From: Pseudoduganella namucuonensis
GTDB taxonomy: Bacteria; Pseudomonadota; Gammaproteobacteria; Burkholderiales; Burkholderiaceae_D
Reading direction: 5' to 3'
Length of the DNA: 64,000 nucleotides
Assembly (NCBI RefSeq): GCF_900116645.1
Contig: NZ_FPBO01000003.1
Span: 62,001-126,000 of the forward strand
The translations under genes and the position numbers were made by a program. A model generated the notes under the pieces. The model worked only from the letters and a program-made list of their open reading frames with translations, did no database searches and was not told the origin of the DNA. Positions 12,571 to 20,861 of this stretch are shown in pieces (position 1 is the stretch's first letter; the number at the start of each line of letters is the position of its first letter).

Positions 12571-14691
12571 ATGAAAACCACACTGATACCCCTGGCCTGC
12601 GCGCTGTGCCGCGCCGCGCACGCCGCCGACGGCCCCGACATGCCGCGCGTGGAAATCGCCGGCCCCGGCGCGCTCGCCATGCGCGCCAACGACACCGCCG
12701 GAAAGATCGTCGTCGGCCGCGACGAGCTGCTGCGATATGGCGACGGCGCCTTGTCCGGCGCGCTGAAACGGCAGCCGGGTCTGACCGTCTCCGGCGGCGA
12801 ATTGCGCATGCGCGGCCTGGGCGCCGGCTACACGCAAATCCTCGTCAACGGCGACCCCGCGCCGCCGGGATTTTCCATCGACGCGCTCGCGCCCGAGCTG
12901 GTCGAGCGCATCGAAATCATGCGCAGCGCCAGCGCGGAATTCAGCGCGCAGGCCATCGCCGGCAGCGTCAACGTCATCCTGAGAAAAGGCGTCGTCCGCG
13001 ACCGGCAGCGCGACCTCAAACTGGGCCTGGAGCGCGACCAGGGCCACTGGAATCCATCGGCCACTTTGCAGGCGGGCGGGCGCGATGGCGGCCGCTCGTA
13101 CACCGTCGCGGCCACGCTGGGCAGCAGCGGCTACGACGGCGCGCAGCGGGTGACGGAAAGCCTGTCCGACGCGGGCGGCGAAGTGCGCACGCTGCGCGTC
13201 TTCCGCGAGCGCTACGGCGCGCGCATCCACAAGGCCGGCCTGGCCCCGCGCCTGAACTGGACGCTGGAGGGCGGCGGCACCGTCACCTGGCAAAGCCTGC
13301 TGGACCTGACGCGCGCCACCAACCACGGCGAGTCCCATGAATCCACCCTGCTGGGCGGCGCCACGCGCTCGCCCGAATCGCGCTGGCGCTCCAGCACCGG
13401 CAACGACGCGCTGCGCAGCGACCTCGCGTGGACGCGCGCGCTGGCGGGCGACGGCAAGCTCGCCGCCAAGGCCGGCGTGAACGCCAGCCGCCGCCGCGTG
13501 GCGTATCTGTTCACCGGCGCGGACCACGCCGGCGCGCCCACGCTGCTGCGCGCGGTGCGCTCCAGCGCCAGCGACGACGGTGCCACCAGCGGCGGCAAAT
13601 ACAGCGCCCCGCTATGGCCGGGCCACAACTTGGCCGCCGGCTGGGACGGCAGCTACACGCGCCGCCGCGAAACGCGTTCGCAGCGCGACAGCGCGCCATC
13701 GGCCGAGGCAGCGCCGCCACTGGACCAGGACTACACGGCGGACGTGAAACGGCTGGCGCTCTACGCGCAGGACGAATGGGACGTCGCGCCGCGCCTGCAG
13801 GCCTATCTCGGACTGCGCTGGGAAGGCCTGGACACCGCCACCACCGGCCGCGCGATGGCGCGCGCGGGCAACAGGTCCAGCGTATGGAGTCCGGTGGCGC
13901 AAGTACTGTGGAAGCTGCCGGAGCGGCACCAGCTGCGGGTCGCGCTGTCCCGCACCTACAAGGCGCCGCTGACGCGCAACCTGGTGCCGCGCCGCTACAC
14001 CGCCAACAACGGCAACGGCCCCACCAACCCCGACGTGCAAGGCAACCCCGGCCTGCGGCCGGAACTGGCGTGGGGCGTGGACGCGGGCTACGAGCGCCAT
14101 ATCGGCGAGAGCGGCATGGTCGGCGTCTCCGCCTATGCGCGCCGCATCGCCGACGTCACGGTGCAGCGGCTGTTCGAGGAGCGCGGCGTGTGGGTGGGCA
14201 CCCTGGCCAACGAGGGCCGCGCCAGCGCGCGCGGCATCGAATTCGACGCCCGCCTCCCGCTCGGCGCCCTGCACGCGAAGGCGCCCGCCATCGACCTGCG
14301 CCTCAACGCGGCGCGCCACTGGTCGCGCGTGGACCACGTGCCCGGGCCGCGCAACCGGCTGGCCGAGCAGACGCCGTACAGCGTGAACGCCGGCCTCGAC
14401 TACCGCGCGGCGCAATGGAGCGCCGGCTGGAACTTCAATCTGCAAGGGGGAGGCCAGGCGCGGCTCACGCCCTTCCTCGTCAGCGACAGCGGTCCCGCGC
14501 GGATGCTGGACGCCTACGCGCTATGGAAACTGCCGCGGCGCGGCCAACTACGGCTCGGCATCGCCAACGCGCTGAAGCAAGACCGCCCCAGCTCCCTGCG
14601 CCACGCCAGCCACGAAGGCATCACCGCCCGCGACACCTTGGCGCCCAGCACCACCGCCCTGCGCCTCCACTACGAACAGCCCTTCCAATAG
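12571..14691 (+). CDS. TonB-dependent outer-membrane receptor
   Basis: 706 residues. An N-terminal signal peptide (cleavage near AHA-AD, residue ~20), a plug domain (~45-155, with LRMRGLGAGYTQILVNGD and SASAEFSAQAIAGSVNVILRKG split over the plug end) and a C-terminal 22-strand barrel with alternating aromatic/polar strands. The plug contains the usual VERIEIMRS motif. The substrate cannot be read from sequence; there is no siderophore or sugar gene next to it. The gene stands alone between the hybrid kinase and a palindromic repeat. Confidence 0.88.
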   Translation: MKTTLIPLACALCRAAHAADGPDMPRVEIAGPGALAMRANDTAGKIVVGRDELLRYGDGALSGALKRQPGLTVSGGELRMRGLGAGYTQILVNGDPAPPGFSIDALAPELVERIEIMRSASAEFSAQAIAGSVNVILRKGVVRDRQRDLKLGLERDQGHWNPSATLQAGGRDGGRSYTVAATLGSSGYDGAQRVTESLSDAGGEVRTLRVFRERYGARIHKAGLAPRLNWTLEGGGTVTWQSLLDLTRATNHGESHESTLLGGATRSPESRWRSSTGNDALRSDLAWTRALAGDGKLAAKAGVNASRRRVAYLFTGADHAGAPTLLRAVRSSASDDGATSGGKYSAPLWPGHNLAAGWDGSYTRRRETRSQRDSAPSAEAAPPLDQDYTADVKRLALYAQDEWDVAPRLQAYLGLRWEGLDTATTGRAMARAGNRSSVWSPVAQVLWKLPERHQLRVALSRTYKAPLTRNLVPRRYTANNGNGPTNPDVQGNPGLRPELAWGVDAGYERHIGESGMVGVSAYARRIADVTVQRLFEERGVWVGTLANEGRASARGIEFDARLPLGALHAKAPAIDLRLNAARHWSRVDHVPGPRNRLAEQTPYSVNAGLDYRAAQWSAGWNFNLQGGGQARLTPFLVSDSGPARMLDAYALWKLPRRGQLRLGIANALKQDRPSSLRHASHEGITARDTLAPSTTALRLHYEQPFQ

Positions 14692-14702
14692 TTATCACAA
14701 TA

Positions 14703-14783
14703 ACATCGGTGTCAGGCGCGACATTCGGACAAAACGTGCGCTATGCGCCCAAAATGTCCGAATGTCGCGCCTGACACCGATGT
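14703..14783. repeat. Long perfect inverted repeat, copy 1 (GTCAGGCGCGACATTCGG family)
   Basis: Arms of 28 bp (14703-14730 and 14756-14783) are perfect reverse complements around a 25-bp spacer, which is itself partly palindromic (TGCGC-TA-TGCGC). The arm begins ACATCGGTGTCAGG and ends CATTCGGAC. It lies 11 bp after the TonB receptor stop. A second copy with the same arm core lies at 57415-57483, also at a gene end. It could work as a transcription terminator or RNA hairpin. Confidence 0.9.
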
Positions 14784-14821
14784 AGGTGGGGTAACTTTTC
14801 GGGCTTGGTTGCGGGGGGCGG

Positions 14822-14861
14822 GGTGGGTACACTAGGCGTTCGATCGCGTGCCCACCTTTTT
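14822..14861 (+). terminator. Rho-independent terminator-like hairpin before the LysR gene
   Basis: GGTGGGTAC (14822-14830) pairs 8/9 with GTGCCCACC (14848-14856) and is followed by TTTTT at 14857-14861. It ends 11 bp before the LysR start, so it either ends read-through from the TonB receptor or acts as an attenuator in the LysR leader. Confidence 0.45.
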
Positions 14862-14872
14862 GCGGAGTCTTC

Positions 14873-15817
14873 ATGCAGAACCGCTTACTCAACCTGCCTC
14901 CGTTGGACGCGCTGCGCGGCTTCGTGGCCGCGGCGCGGCGCATGAGCATCACGGCGGCGGCCGGGGATCTGTGTCTGACGCAGTCGGCCGTGAGCCGGCA
15001 GATCCAGGCGCTGGAGGAGCGGCTGGGCGTGCCGCTGTTTGTCCGCGGTAACCGCAGCATCGCGCTGACGGAGGCGGGCGAGCAGCTGTTCGCGCTGGCA
15101 TCGCCGTGGATGGACCGGCTGGCGGACCTGGCCGACGGCTTGCAGCGCAACGCGCGCCTGCGGCCAGTGACGGTGTCGGCCAGCATCGGCGTGGCGGCGC
15201 TGTGGATCCTGCCGCGCCTGGGCGCCTTCCAGGCGGCCCATCCGCACGTCGATATCCGGGTGGCGGCCAGCAACCGGCTGCTGGATCTGCAACAGGAGGA
15301 TGTGGACCTGGCGATACGCTACAGCGGCGCGGCGCAAGCGCCGCCGGGCGCGCTGCGGCTGTTCGAGGAGGCGGTGGTGCCGGTGGCCAGCAAGGCGGTC
15401 GCCGCCAGCGCCTTCGCCGAGCCGGACGCGCTGCTGCGCCATGTGCTGCTGGACCTGGACGACCGCGGCCATCCATGGCTCCACTGGGCGCATTGGCTGC
15501 AGTCGCGTGGACTGGAGCAGCGCCAGGCGCGGGGCTTCCTGCACTTCAACCAGTACGACCAGGTGGTCCAGGCGGCCATCGAGGGCCATGGCGTGGCGCT
15601 GGGCCGCCTGGCCCTCGTCCTGCCGATGCTGAGGGATGGCCGCCTGGTGGCCCAGATGGACCAGCGCATGCGGGTGGACGGCCATGGCTATTGGCTGATC
15701 GACGCCACGCCCCAGCCGCGCCGCGAGGTGGCGCTGTTCCGCGACTGGCTGGCCGGGCAGATGGCGCTGACCTCACAGCAGATGGCGCAGCCGCTCCAGC
15801 AGTCCGCCCAGGGCTGA
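14873..15817 (+). CDS. LysR-family transcriptional regulator (GcvA-like)
   Basis: 314 residues. An N-terminal winged helix-turn-helix (~7-66; SITAAAGDLCLTQSAVSRQI, the pattern typical of the GcvA/AmpR branch, with LPPLDALRGF ahead of it) and a periplasmic-binding-protein-like effector domain (~95-300). The end overlaps the convergent DUF2917 gene by 45 bp. Likely targets are the DUF2917 and MFS genes, but this is inference from position only. Confidence 0.9.
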   Translation: MQNRLLNLPPLDALRGFVAAARRMSITAAAGDLCLTQSAVSRQIQALEERLGVPLFVRGNRSIALTEAGEQLFALASPWMDRLADLADGLQRNARLRPVTVSASIGVAALWILPRLGAFQAAHPHVDIRVAASNRLLDLQQEDVDLAIRYSGAAQAPPGALRLFEEAVVPVASKAVAASAFAEPDALLRHVLLDLDDRGHPWLHWAHWLQSRGLEQRQARGFLHFNQYDQVVQAAIEGHGVALGRLALVLPMLRDGRLVAQMDQRMRVDGHGYWLIDATPQPRREVALFRDWLAGQMALTSQQMAQPLQQSAQG

Positions 15818-16117
15818 CCGGGCGGACCGGACGCCCGGCACCGGCGGCGCCACTCCCAGCCACGACACGCGCGAGACACCGGCCGTCTCGAGCGCCACCG
15901 GCGCGCTCAGCTCGAACGCCGCCGGTCCGGCCGCGCCCAGGCTGGACAGGTAATGCCGCTGCCCCGCCGGCAAGTCCGCGCTCTCGCCGGCGGCCAGCAG
16001 GCGGTCCGCGCCGTCGCGCTGGCCAACCAGCCACAGCAAGCCAGTCACGCAGTGCAAGCGGGTGGCGCGCGCCGGCGCCAGGGCGGCGGCTTCCCGGGGA
16101 TCCAGTATGTAACGCAT
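15773..16117 (-). CDS. DUF2917 family protein
   Basis: 114 residues starting MRYILDPREAAALAPARA, with a strong AAGGAGACC ribosome site just upstream. The first half (LHCVTGLLWLVGQRDGADRLLAAGESADL) has the cupin-like pattern of the DUF2917 family, common in Burkholderiales and of unknown role. It is convergent with and overlaps the end of the LysR gene, and is divergent from the MFS transporter across a 178-bp region that holds a perfect dyad. Confidence 0.78.
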   Translation of the reverse strand: MRYILDPREAAALAPARATRLHCVTGLLWLVGQRDGADRLLAAGESADLPAGQRHYLSSLGAAGPAAFELSAPVALETAGVSRVSWLGVAPPVPGVRSARSALGGLLERLRHLL

Positions 16118-16189
16118 GGCGGTCTCCTTGAACGCATGATCTGTACGCAGTCTGCGCCTCTCCCGCGGCGACAACAAACGCGGACTTTT

Positions 16190-16224
16190 CATCCCATCCA
16201 TGCGTGCGGCGCATGGATGGGATG
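16190..16224. promoter_or_regulatory. Perfect 15-bp dyad between the DUF2917 and MFS genes
   Basis: CATCCCATCCATGCG (16190-16204) and CGCATGGATGGGATG (16210-16224) are exact reverse complements around a 5-bp spacer. The site sits about 70 bp from each divergent start codon. No T-tract follows on either side, so an operator for a dimeric regulator is more likely than a terminator. Confidence 0.55.
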
Positions 16225-16295
16225 CGAATTGAGCGTTGGCGCGGCGCCCCTCCTCCTGACTATCCTTGCCCCATTGGACAAACGGGGAGAACGCG

Positions 16296-17501
16296 ATGAG
16301 GTTGTTGAAAACGCCGCTGGCGGCCGTGCTGTGCGGCGGCGTCATCATGGGCCTGGCGCTGGGCGTGCGCCACGTGCAGGGCTTGTTCATGCTGCCGATG
16401 ACGTCGGCGCGCGGCTGGGGCAGGGAGGAGTTCGCGCTGGCCATCGCGCTGCAAAACCTGGTGTGGGGCCTGGCGCAGCCGCTCACCGGCATGGTGGCGG
16501 ACCGCTACGGCTCGCGCCGGGTGCTGTTCGGCGCCTGCGCGCTGTACGCGCTGGGCCTGTACCTGATGGCGCACGCGGCCACCAGCATGGAGCTGGCGTT
16601 GACGGGCGGTGTGCTGATCGGCATGGCGCTGTCCGGCACGGCCTTCGGCACCGTGTACGGCGCGCTCAGCCGCATCGTGCCGCCGCAACGGCGCGGCTGG
16701 GCGCTGGGGCTGGCGGGCGCGGTGGGCGGCGTGGGCCAGTTCGCCATGGTGCCGGCGGCGCAGGGGCTGATCACCGCCCATGGCTGGATGGCGGCGCTGG
16801 CCGCGATGGCGTGCGCGCTGGCGCTGGCGGCGCCGCTGGCCTGGACGCTGAACGACGGCGCCGCCGTCGGCGCGGCCTCGTCCCGGCAGGCGGGCCAGTC
16901 GATGCGGCAGGCGATCCGCGAGGCGCTGGCGCATCCCGGCTTCTGGCTGCTGAACCTGGGCTTCTTCGCCTGCGGCTTCCAGCTGGCCTTCATCGCCGGC
17001 CACCTGCCGGCCTATCTGCTGGACAAGGGCTATTCGGCGCGCACGGGCGTGACGGCGCTGGCCATCGTGGCGCTGGCCAACGTGGCCGGCACCTACGCGT
17101 GCGGCCAGATGGGCGCGCTGTACCGCCGCAAGCGCCTGCTGGCCTATCTGTACCTGATACGCTCGACCGCCATGCTGTTGTTCTTCGTCATGCCGATCAG
17201 CAGCGCCAGCATCTATCTGTTCGCCGGCGCGATGGGACTGACCTGGCTGGGCACGGTTCCGCTGACGAACGGCCTGGTGTCGCAGGTGTTCGGCGTGCGC
17301 TACATTTCCACGCTGTTCGGCCTGGTGTTCGTGGGCCACCAGCTGGGCGGCTTCCTGGGCGTGTGGCTGGGCGGCGCGCTGTACGACGCCACCCGCTCGT
17401 ACGAGCCGATGTGGGCGGCCTCGGTGCTGGCCGGGCTGGTGGCGGCCATGCTGCACTGGCCCATCGACGACCGCGCCATCGCGCGCGCGCAGCCGGCATG
17501 A
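16296..17501 (+). CDS. MFS transporter
   Basis: 401-residue inner-membrane permease with about 12 transmembrane helices. The loop 2-3 signature GMVADRYGSRRVLF is clear, with a second-half equivalent at ACGQMGALYRRKRL. It resembles the oxalate/formate-antiporter-like or monocarboxylate-type MFS branch; the substrate is unknown. The start at 16296 (MRLLKTPLAA) has GGGGAGA upstream; a further in-frame ATG at 16266 is less likely. Its stop overlaps the start of a 40-codon ORF (ATGA). Confidence 0.88.
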   Translation: MRLLKTPLAAVLCGGVIMGLALGVRHVQGLFMLPMTSARGWGREEFALAIALQNLVWGLAQPLTGMVADRYGSRRVLFGACALYALGLYLMAHAATSMELALTGGVLIGMALSGTAFGTVYGALSRIVPPQRRGWALGLAGAVGGVGQFAMVPAAQGLITAHGWMAALAAMACALALAAPLAWTLNDGAAVGAASSRQAGQSMRQAIREALAHPGFWLLNLGFFACGFQLAFIAGHLPAYLLDKGYSARTGVTALAIVALANVAGTYACGQMGALYRRKRLLAYLYLIRSTAMLLFFVMPISSASIYLFAGAMGLTWLGTVPLTNGLVSQVFGVRYISTLFGLVFVGHQLGGFLGVWLGGALYDATRSYEPMWAASVLAGLVAAMLHWPIDDRAIARAQPA

Positions 17502-17620
17502 GGGCGCGCGGCGCCGTCGCGCTGCTGTGCGCGCTGGCGGCCCTGTGCGCCTGGGCCGTGCACAGCCTGCTGCTGCCGGAGAATGTGCTGGCCGCCGCCG
17601 CGCTGCTGTCGCTGTGCTGA
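17498..17620 (+). CDS. Putative 40-aa membrane peptide coupled to the MFS gene
   Basis: Starts in an ATGA overlap with the MFS stop and encodes MRARGAVALLCALAALCAWA followed by VHSLLLPENVLAAAALLSLC. Two short hydrophobic stretches are separated by a polar turn. Coupling and composition suggest a real small membrane protein, but high-GC DNA gives such ORFs by chance and no family is recognised. Confidence 0.4.
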   Translation: MRARGAVALLCALAALCAWAVHSLLLPENVLAAAALLSLC

Positions 17621-17645
17621 GCGGGGCCGGGCCGCGTGCGCCGGC

Positions 17646-18224
17646 TCAGCGGCCGGTGAGGTAGCAGGCCGTGAACTGGCCGCAGCTGGCGCATCCCGGC
17701 GGCCGCAGGTCCTGGTTGCCGTGCTGCGAGCCCAGCTCCAGGTACAGGAAGCGCTTCCACTTCAGGTCCGTGGTGTTGCGCTTGTATAGCGGGTGGAAAT
17801 AAAGCTTCATCAGCGCGGTGATTTCGTGGCGGCCCGCCAGCCCCAGGTCTTGCCACAGGAAGCGCCGCCCCAGGCTGGCCGCCGCGAAGGCGCGCGCCAG
17901 CCAGTCCACGTGCCGCGCGTCCGCCTCGGGCGTGCGGCGCGCCATCATCATGGCCACCAGGTCGCTGAACATGCTGGGCACGGTGCCGACGATGGCGGCG
18001 TATTTCGATTCCGGGATCGGCGTCTGCGCGTCGCGGCCGGGCAGGCAGCAAGCCCGCGCGGTCATCAGCTCGGACTGGGGCAGGCCCAGCGTGCGCGCGA
18101 ACGGCGGCAGCGCGCCCTCGTTGGCGTGGCGCAGCGCGCCGGCCACCGCCTTGGTCAACAACTCGTAGCCGGAACGCATGGGGGACAACTCGGCCGACGG
18201 CCACATGGGGAAAGTGGGGCTCAC
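17646..18224 (-). CDS. NifQ-like protein (orphan, first cysteine missing)
   Basis: 192 residues. The C-terminal half (LWQDLGLAGRHEITALMKLYF with LKWKRFLY further on) and the tail GCASCGQFTACY match the NifQ family, which helps insert molybdenum into the nitrogenase cofactor via a C-x4-C-x2-C-x5-C cluster motif. Here C178, C181 and C187 are present, but the position of the first cysteine (173) is Leu. No nif gene is in the window, so a nitrogenase role is unlikely. The GTG start at 18224 overlaps the stop of a 16-codon leader ORF (GTGA); an ATG at 18206 is an alternative. Confidence 0.75.
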   Translation of the reverse strand: MSPTFPMWPSAELSPMRSGYELLTKAVAGALRHANEGALPPFARTLGLPQSELMTARACCLPGRDAQTPIPESKYAAIVGTVPSMFSDLVAMMMARRTPEADARHVDWLARAFAAASLGRRFLWQDLGLAGRHEITALMKLYFHPLYKRNTTDLKWKRFLYLELGSQHGNQDLRPPGCASCGQFTACYLTGR

Positions 18225-18271
18225 GCGGCGCCCTCCACGGCGGGGGGCGCGGTCAAAACGGCTTGCTTCAT
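18221..18271 (-). CDS. Putative 16-aa leader peptide upstream of the NifQ-like gene
   Basis: Encodes MKQAVLTAPPAVEGAA with a strong ribosome site (GAAGGAG, 6 bp before the ATG). Its TGA overlaps the GTG start of the NifQ-like gene. The arrangement suggests that ribosomes terminating here re-initiate on the downstream GTG. It is too short for any family match. Confidence 0.5.
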   Translation of the reverse strand: MKQAVLTAPPAVEGAA

Positions 18272-18371
18272 GCTACTCCTTCGGTGAACCAGATATACAC
18301 AAGAGCCTTAGTACTTTGGCAAATTATTGATGCCCGCTCAGGTGCCTCATATCGGTTGCACAAGATAGCAA

Positions 18372-18872
18372 CTATGGCGGTGGATCGGTATCGAGGCGCA
18401 ATTCCCAGTATCCCACGTCGACCCAGCGCTCGAATTTCCAGCCGACCTCCTTGAAGTGCGCCACCTTGACGAAGCCCACCGACTCGTGCAGCGCCACGCT
18501 GCCCTCGTTGGGCTGGGCGATGCCGCCGATCACCATGTGGATGCCGCGCGCGCGCAGCTCCTCGATGAGCGCCAGGTACAGGCGCTTGCCCACGCCTTGG
18601 CGCGGGTGGTCCGGCGACACGTAGACGCTGCTTTCCACCGAATAGCGGTAGGCGCTGCGCACCCGCCAAGGCGTGGCGTAGGCGTAGCCCTTGACGGCGC
18701 CGTCACGCTCGCACACCAGCCACGGCAGCCTGGCCGTGACGCCGGCGATGCGTTCGGCCATCTCCGCCTCGCCGACCGGATGCTCCTCGAAGGAGATGGT
18801 GGTGGTCGCCACGTAGTGGTTGTAGATGGCGGCGATGGCCGCGGCGTCGGCGGCGGTGGCGGGTCTGATCAT
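18372..18872 (-). CDS. arsN1: GNAT N-acetyltransferase, ArsN1/phosphinothricin-acetyltransferase type
   Basis: 166 residues starting MIRPATAADAAAIAAIYNHY, which is the start of the phosphinothricin/arsinothricin acetyltransferase group. Acetyl-CoA-binding loop at PRQGVGKRLY; IGGIAQPNEGSVALHESVGF is the conserved core. It acetylates the amino group of glutamate-mimic antibiotics such as arsinothricin or phosphinothricin in characterised relatives. Last gene of the ars operon, 8 bp after arsN2. The arsinothricin assignment rests on context and similarity; a general amino-acid acetyltransferase is possible. Confidence 0.8.
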   Translation of the reverse strand: MIRPATAADAAAIAAIYNHYVATTTISFEEHPVGEAEMAERIAGVTARLPWLVCERDGAVKGYAYATPWRVRSAYRYSVESSVYVSPDHPRQGVGKRLYLALIEELRARGIHMVIGGIAQPNEGSVALHESVGFVKVAHFKEVGWKFERWVDVGYWELRLDTDPPP

Positions 18873-18880
18873 GGCGTGCC

Positions 18881-19357
18881 TCAGTTGGGTTGGCCGCCGC
18901 GGTCGAGGCACAGGGACATGACGACCGCGCTGTCCGGGCAGACGCCCTGGAACTGGCTGGACTGGCGCACCGCAAGCGGCACGCGCGAGCGCGTGGTGAC
19001 GGCGAAGCCCGCCGTCTTGAAGTAGTCGACGGCGGCGGTGGTGAGCAGGTAGAAGCCCGTGATGTCCAGCCTGCGGCCCTGCTCGAGCAGGCGGGCCAGC
19101 ACGCGCTTGCCGAGGCCCAGGCCGCGCGCGCCGTCCGCCACCACGACCGAGCGCAGCAGGGCGAAGGCGCCGTGGCGCTCCATGCCGCCGGCGCAGACCA
19201 GGCCATCGGCGCCCTCGCCGACGACGAACAGGGACGGGTGCGCGTCCGCGCCCGGCGACGGCAGGCCGGCGCCGGCCAGCAGGCGTTCGATGCCCGGCAG
19301 GTCGTCCGCCGTGGCTGGGCGCAGGTCGATGGTGGCTGGCGCGACGATGGCGTTCAT
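18881..19357 (-). CDS. arsN2: ArsN2-type GNAT acetyltransferase
   Basis: 158 residues. GNAT core with LLRSVVVADGARGLGLGKRV (CoA pyrophosphate loop), then YLLTTAAVDYFKTAGF and a C-terminal block VRQSSQFQGVCPDSAVVMS typical of ArsN2, a family found in arsenic gene clusters whose exact substrate is unsettled. The start MNAIVAPATI is chosen over an upstream ATG. Lies 59 bp after arsH and 8 bp before arsN1, all on the minus strand. Confidence 0.82.
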   Translation of the reverse strand: MNAIVAPATIDLRPATADDLPGIERLLAGAGLPSPGADAHPSLFVVGEGADGLVCAGGMERHGAFALLRSVVVADGARGLGLGKRVLARLLEQGRRLDITGFYLLTTAAVDYFKTAGFAVTTRSRVPLAVRQSSQFQGVCPDSAVVMSLCLDRGGQPN

Positions 19358-19416
19358 GGCGTTCGGACGAAGATGAAAACCATAGCTTAATGCAATTTCG
19401 GCAATGCCGCTGGGCA

Positions 19417-20130
19417 TCAGATTTTTTGCAGCTGGCGGTCGATGGCCTTCGCGGCGCGCTCGTTGCGCTCACTGTAGCGGTCGGTCAGATAGTCCGTGCG
19501 GCCGCGCAGCAGTAGCGTCATTTTGAATAGTTCCTCCATCACGTCCACCACCCGCTCGTAGTAGGCGGAGGGACGCATGCGGCCGGCCTCGTCGAACTCC
19601 TTGTAGGCCATCGGCACCGACGACTGGTTGGGGATGGTGAACATGCGCATCCAGCGCCCCAGCAGGCGCAGGGTGTTGACCACGTTGAACGATTGCGAAC
19701 CGCCGCACACCTGCATCACGGCCAGGGTGCGGCCCTGGCTGGGACGCACGGCGCCCTGTTCCAGCGGTATCCAGTCGATCTGGTTCTTCATCACGGCGGT
19801 GACGGCGCCATGGCGCTCGGGGCTGCACCACACCTGGCCCTCGGACCACAGCGACAGCGCGCGCAGCTCCACCACCTTGGGATGCGTCTCGGGCACGCTG
19901 CCGGCCATCGGCAGCTCGGTGGGATCGAAGATCCTCACCTCGGCGCCGAAATGGGCGAGGATGCGCGCCGCCTCCTCGGTGAGGAAGCGGCTGAACGAGC
20001 GCTCGCGCAGGGAGCCGTACAGCAGCAGGATGCGCGGCGGATGGCTGAAGTCGCCGACCGGCTCGAGCCTGGCCAGGTCCGGCGTGTCCAGCAGTTCGGC
20101 CTTGATGTTGGGCAGGGAAGGAATGCTCAT
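19417..20130 (-). CDS. arsH: ArsH NADPH-dependent flavin oxidoreductase
   Basis: 237 residues. The flavodoxin-like fold shows the FMN phosphate loop [13 protein letters not shown] and the conserved [19 protein letters not shown] and [20 protein letters not shown] blocks of ArsH. In characterised relatives ArsH oxidises trivalent methylarsenicals to less toxic pentavalent forms. The ATG overlaps the stop of aqpS (ATGA). Confidence 0.95.
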   Translation of the reverse strand: MSIPSLPNIKAELLDTPDLARLEPVGDFSHPPRILLLYGSLRERSFSRFLTEEAARILAHFGAEVRIFDPTELPMAGSVPETHPKVVELRALSLWSEGQVWCSPERHGAVTAVMKNQIDWIPLEQGAVRPSQGRTLAVMQVCGGSQSFNVVNTLRLLGRWMRMFTIPNQSSVPMAYKEFDEAGRMRPSAYYERVVDVMEELFKMTLLLRGRTDYLTDRYSERNERAAKAIDRQLQKI

Positions 20131-20861
20131 GGGGTCTCCTGTCGTTGCTCATGCGCCGGCGCGAAATCGCCCGGCGCGACAGTGCCGCCGACCGTGGCCC
20201 CGGCGGGCGCCGCCGGGTACAGCCAGCAAAACACGATGGTGGCCAGCGCCGCGCCCACCAGTTGCGCGGCGATGAAGCCGGGCGCGTCGGCGGGCCGGAT
20301 GCCGGCGAAGGTGTCGGTCGCGGCGCGCGCCAGGGTGACGGCGGGGTTGGCGAACGAGGTGGACGAGGTGAACCAGTACGCCGCCGTGATGTAGGCCGCC
20401 ACCGCGAACGGCGTCACGGCCGGGCGGCTGCGCGAGCAGCCGATGATGACGGCGATCAGCCCGAACGTGGCCACGCATTCGCTCCACCATTGCGCCGGCC
20501 CGGTGCGCGCGTGGCTGGAGGCGTGGAACAGCGCCTCGCCGAACATGCCGTGCGCGGCCGCCACGCCGGCGAACGCGCCCGCCACCTGGGCCGCCAGGTA
20601 CAGCGGCACTTCGCGCGCGGGCACGTTGCGCTGCCAGGCCTCGGACAGCGTGACGACCGGGTTGAAATGGGCGCCCGAGACGGGTCCGAACACCAGGATC
20701 AGCGCGACCAGCCCGGCGCCGGTGGCGATGGCGTTGGCCAGCAACGCGATGGCCACGTTGCCGCCGGCCAGGCGCTCGGCCATGATGCCCGAGCCGACCA
20801 CCACCGCCAGCAGCATGGCGCTGCCCAGGCCCTCGGCGACGAGACGGCGCGACAGGGTCAT
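20127..20861 (-). CDS. aqpS: Aquaglyceroporin (AqpS-like, MIP family)
   Basis: 244 residues, six transmembrane helices and the two pore motifs HFNPVVTL and [12 protein letters not shown]. In Sinorhizobium meliloti AqpS replaces an arsenite efflux pump: arsenate is reduced by ArsC and arsenite leaves passively through the channel. The same logic is inferred here because no arsB or acr3 is present. Overlaps arsC upstream and arsH downstream by ATGA junctions. The gene name follows context; the sequence alone says MIP channel. Confidence 0.85.
   Translation of the reverse strand: MTLSRRLVAEGLGSAMLLAVVVGSGIMAERLAGGNVAIALLANAIATGAGLVALILVFGPVSGAHFNPVVTLSEAWQRNVPAREVPLYLAAQVAGAFAGVAAAHGMFGEALFHASSHARTGPAQWWSECVATFGLIAVIIGCSRSRPAVTPFAVAAYITAAYWFTSSTSFANPAVTLARAATDTFAGIRPADAPGFIAAQLVGAALATIVFCWLYPAAPAGATVGGTVAPGDFAPAHEQRQETP

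Noticed and set aside
18277..18371. RNA gene or FNR site between the NifQ-like gene and arsN1
   Set aside because: Read on both strands; no cloverleaf and no TTGAT-N4-ATCAA site was found.
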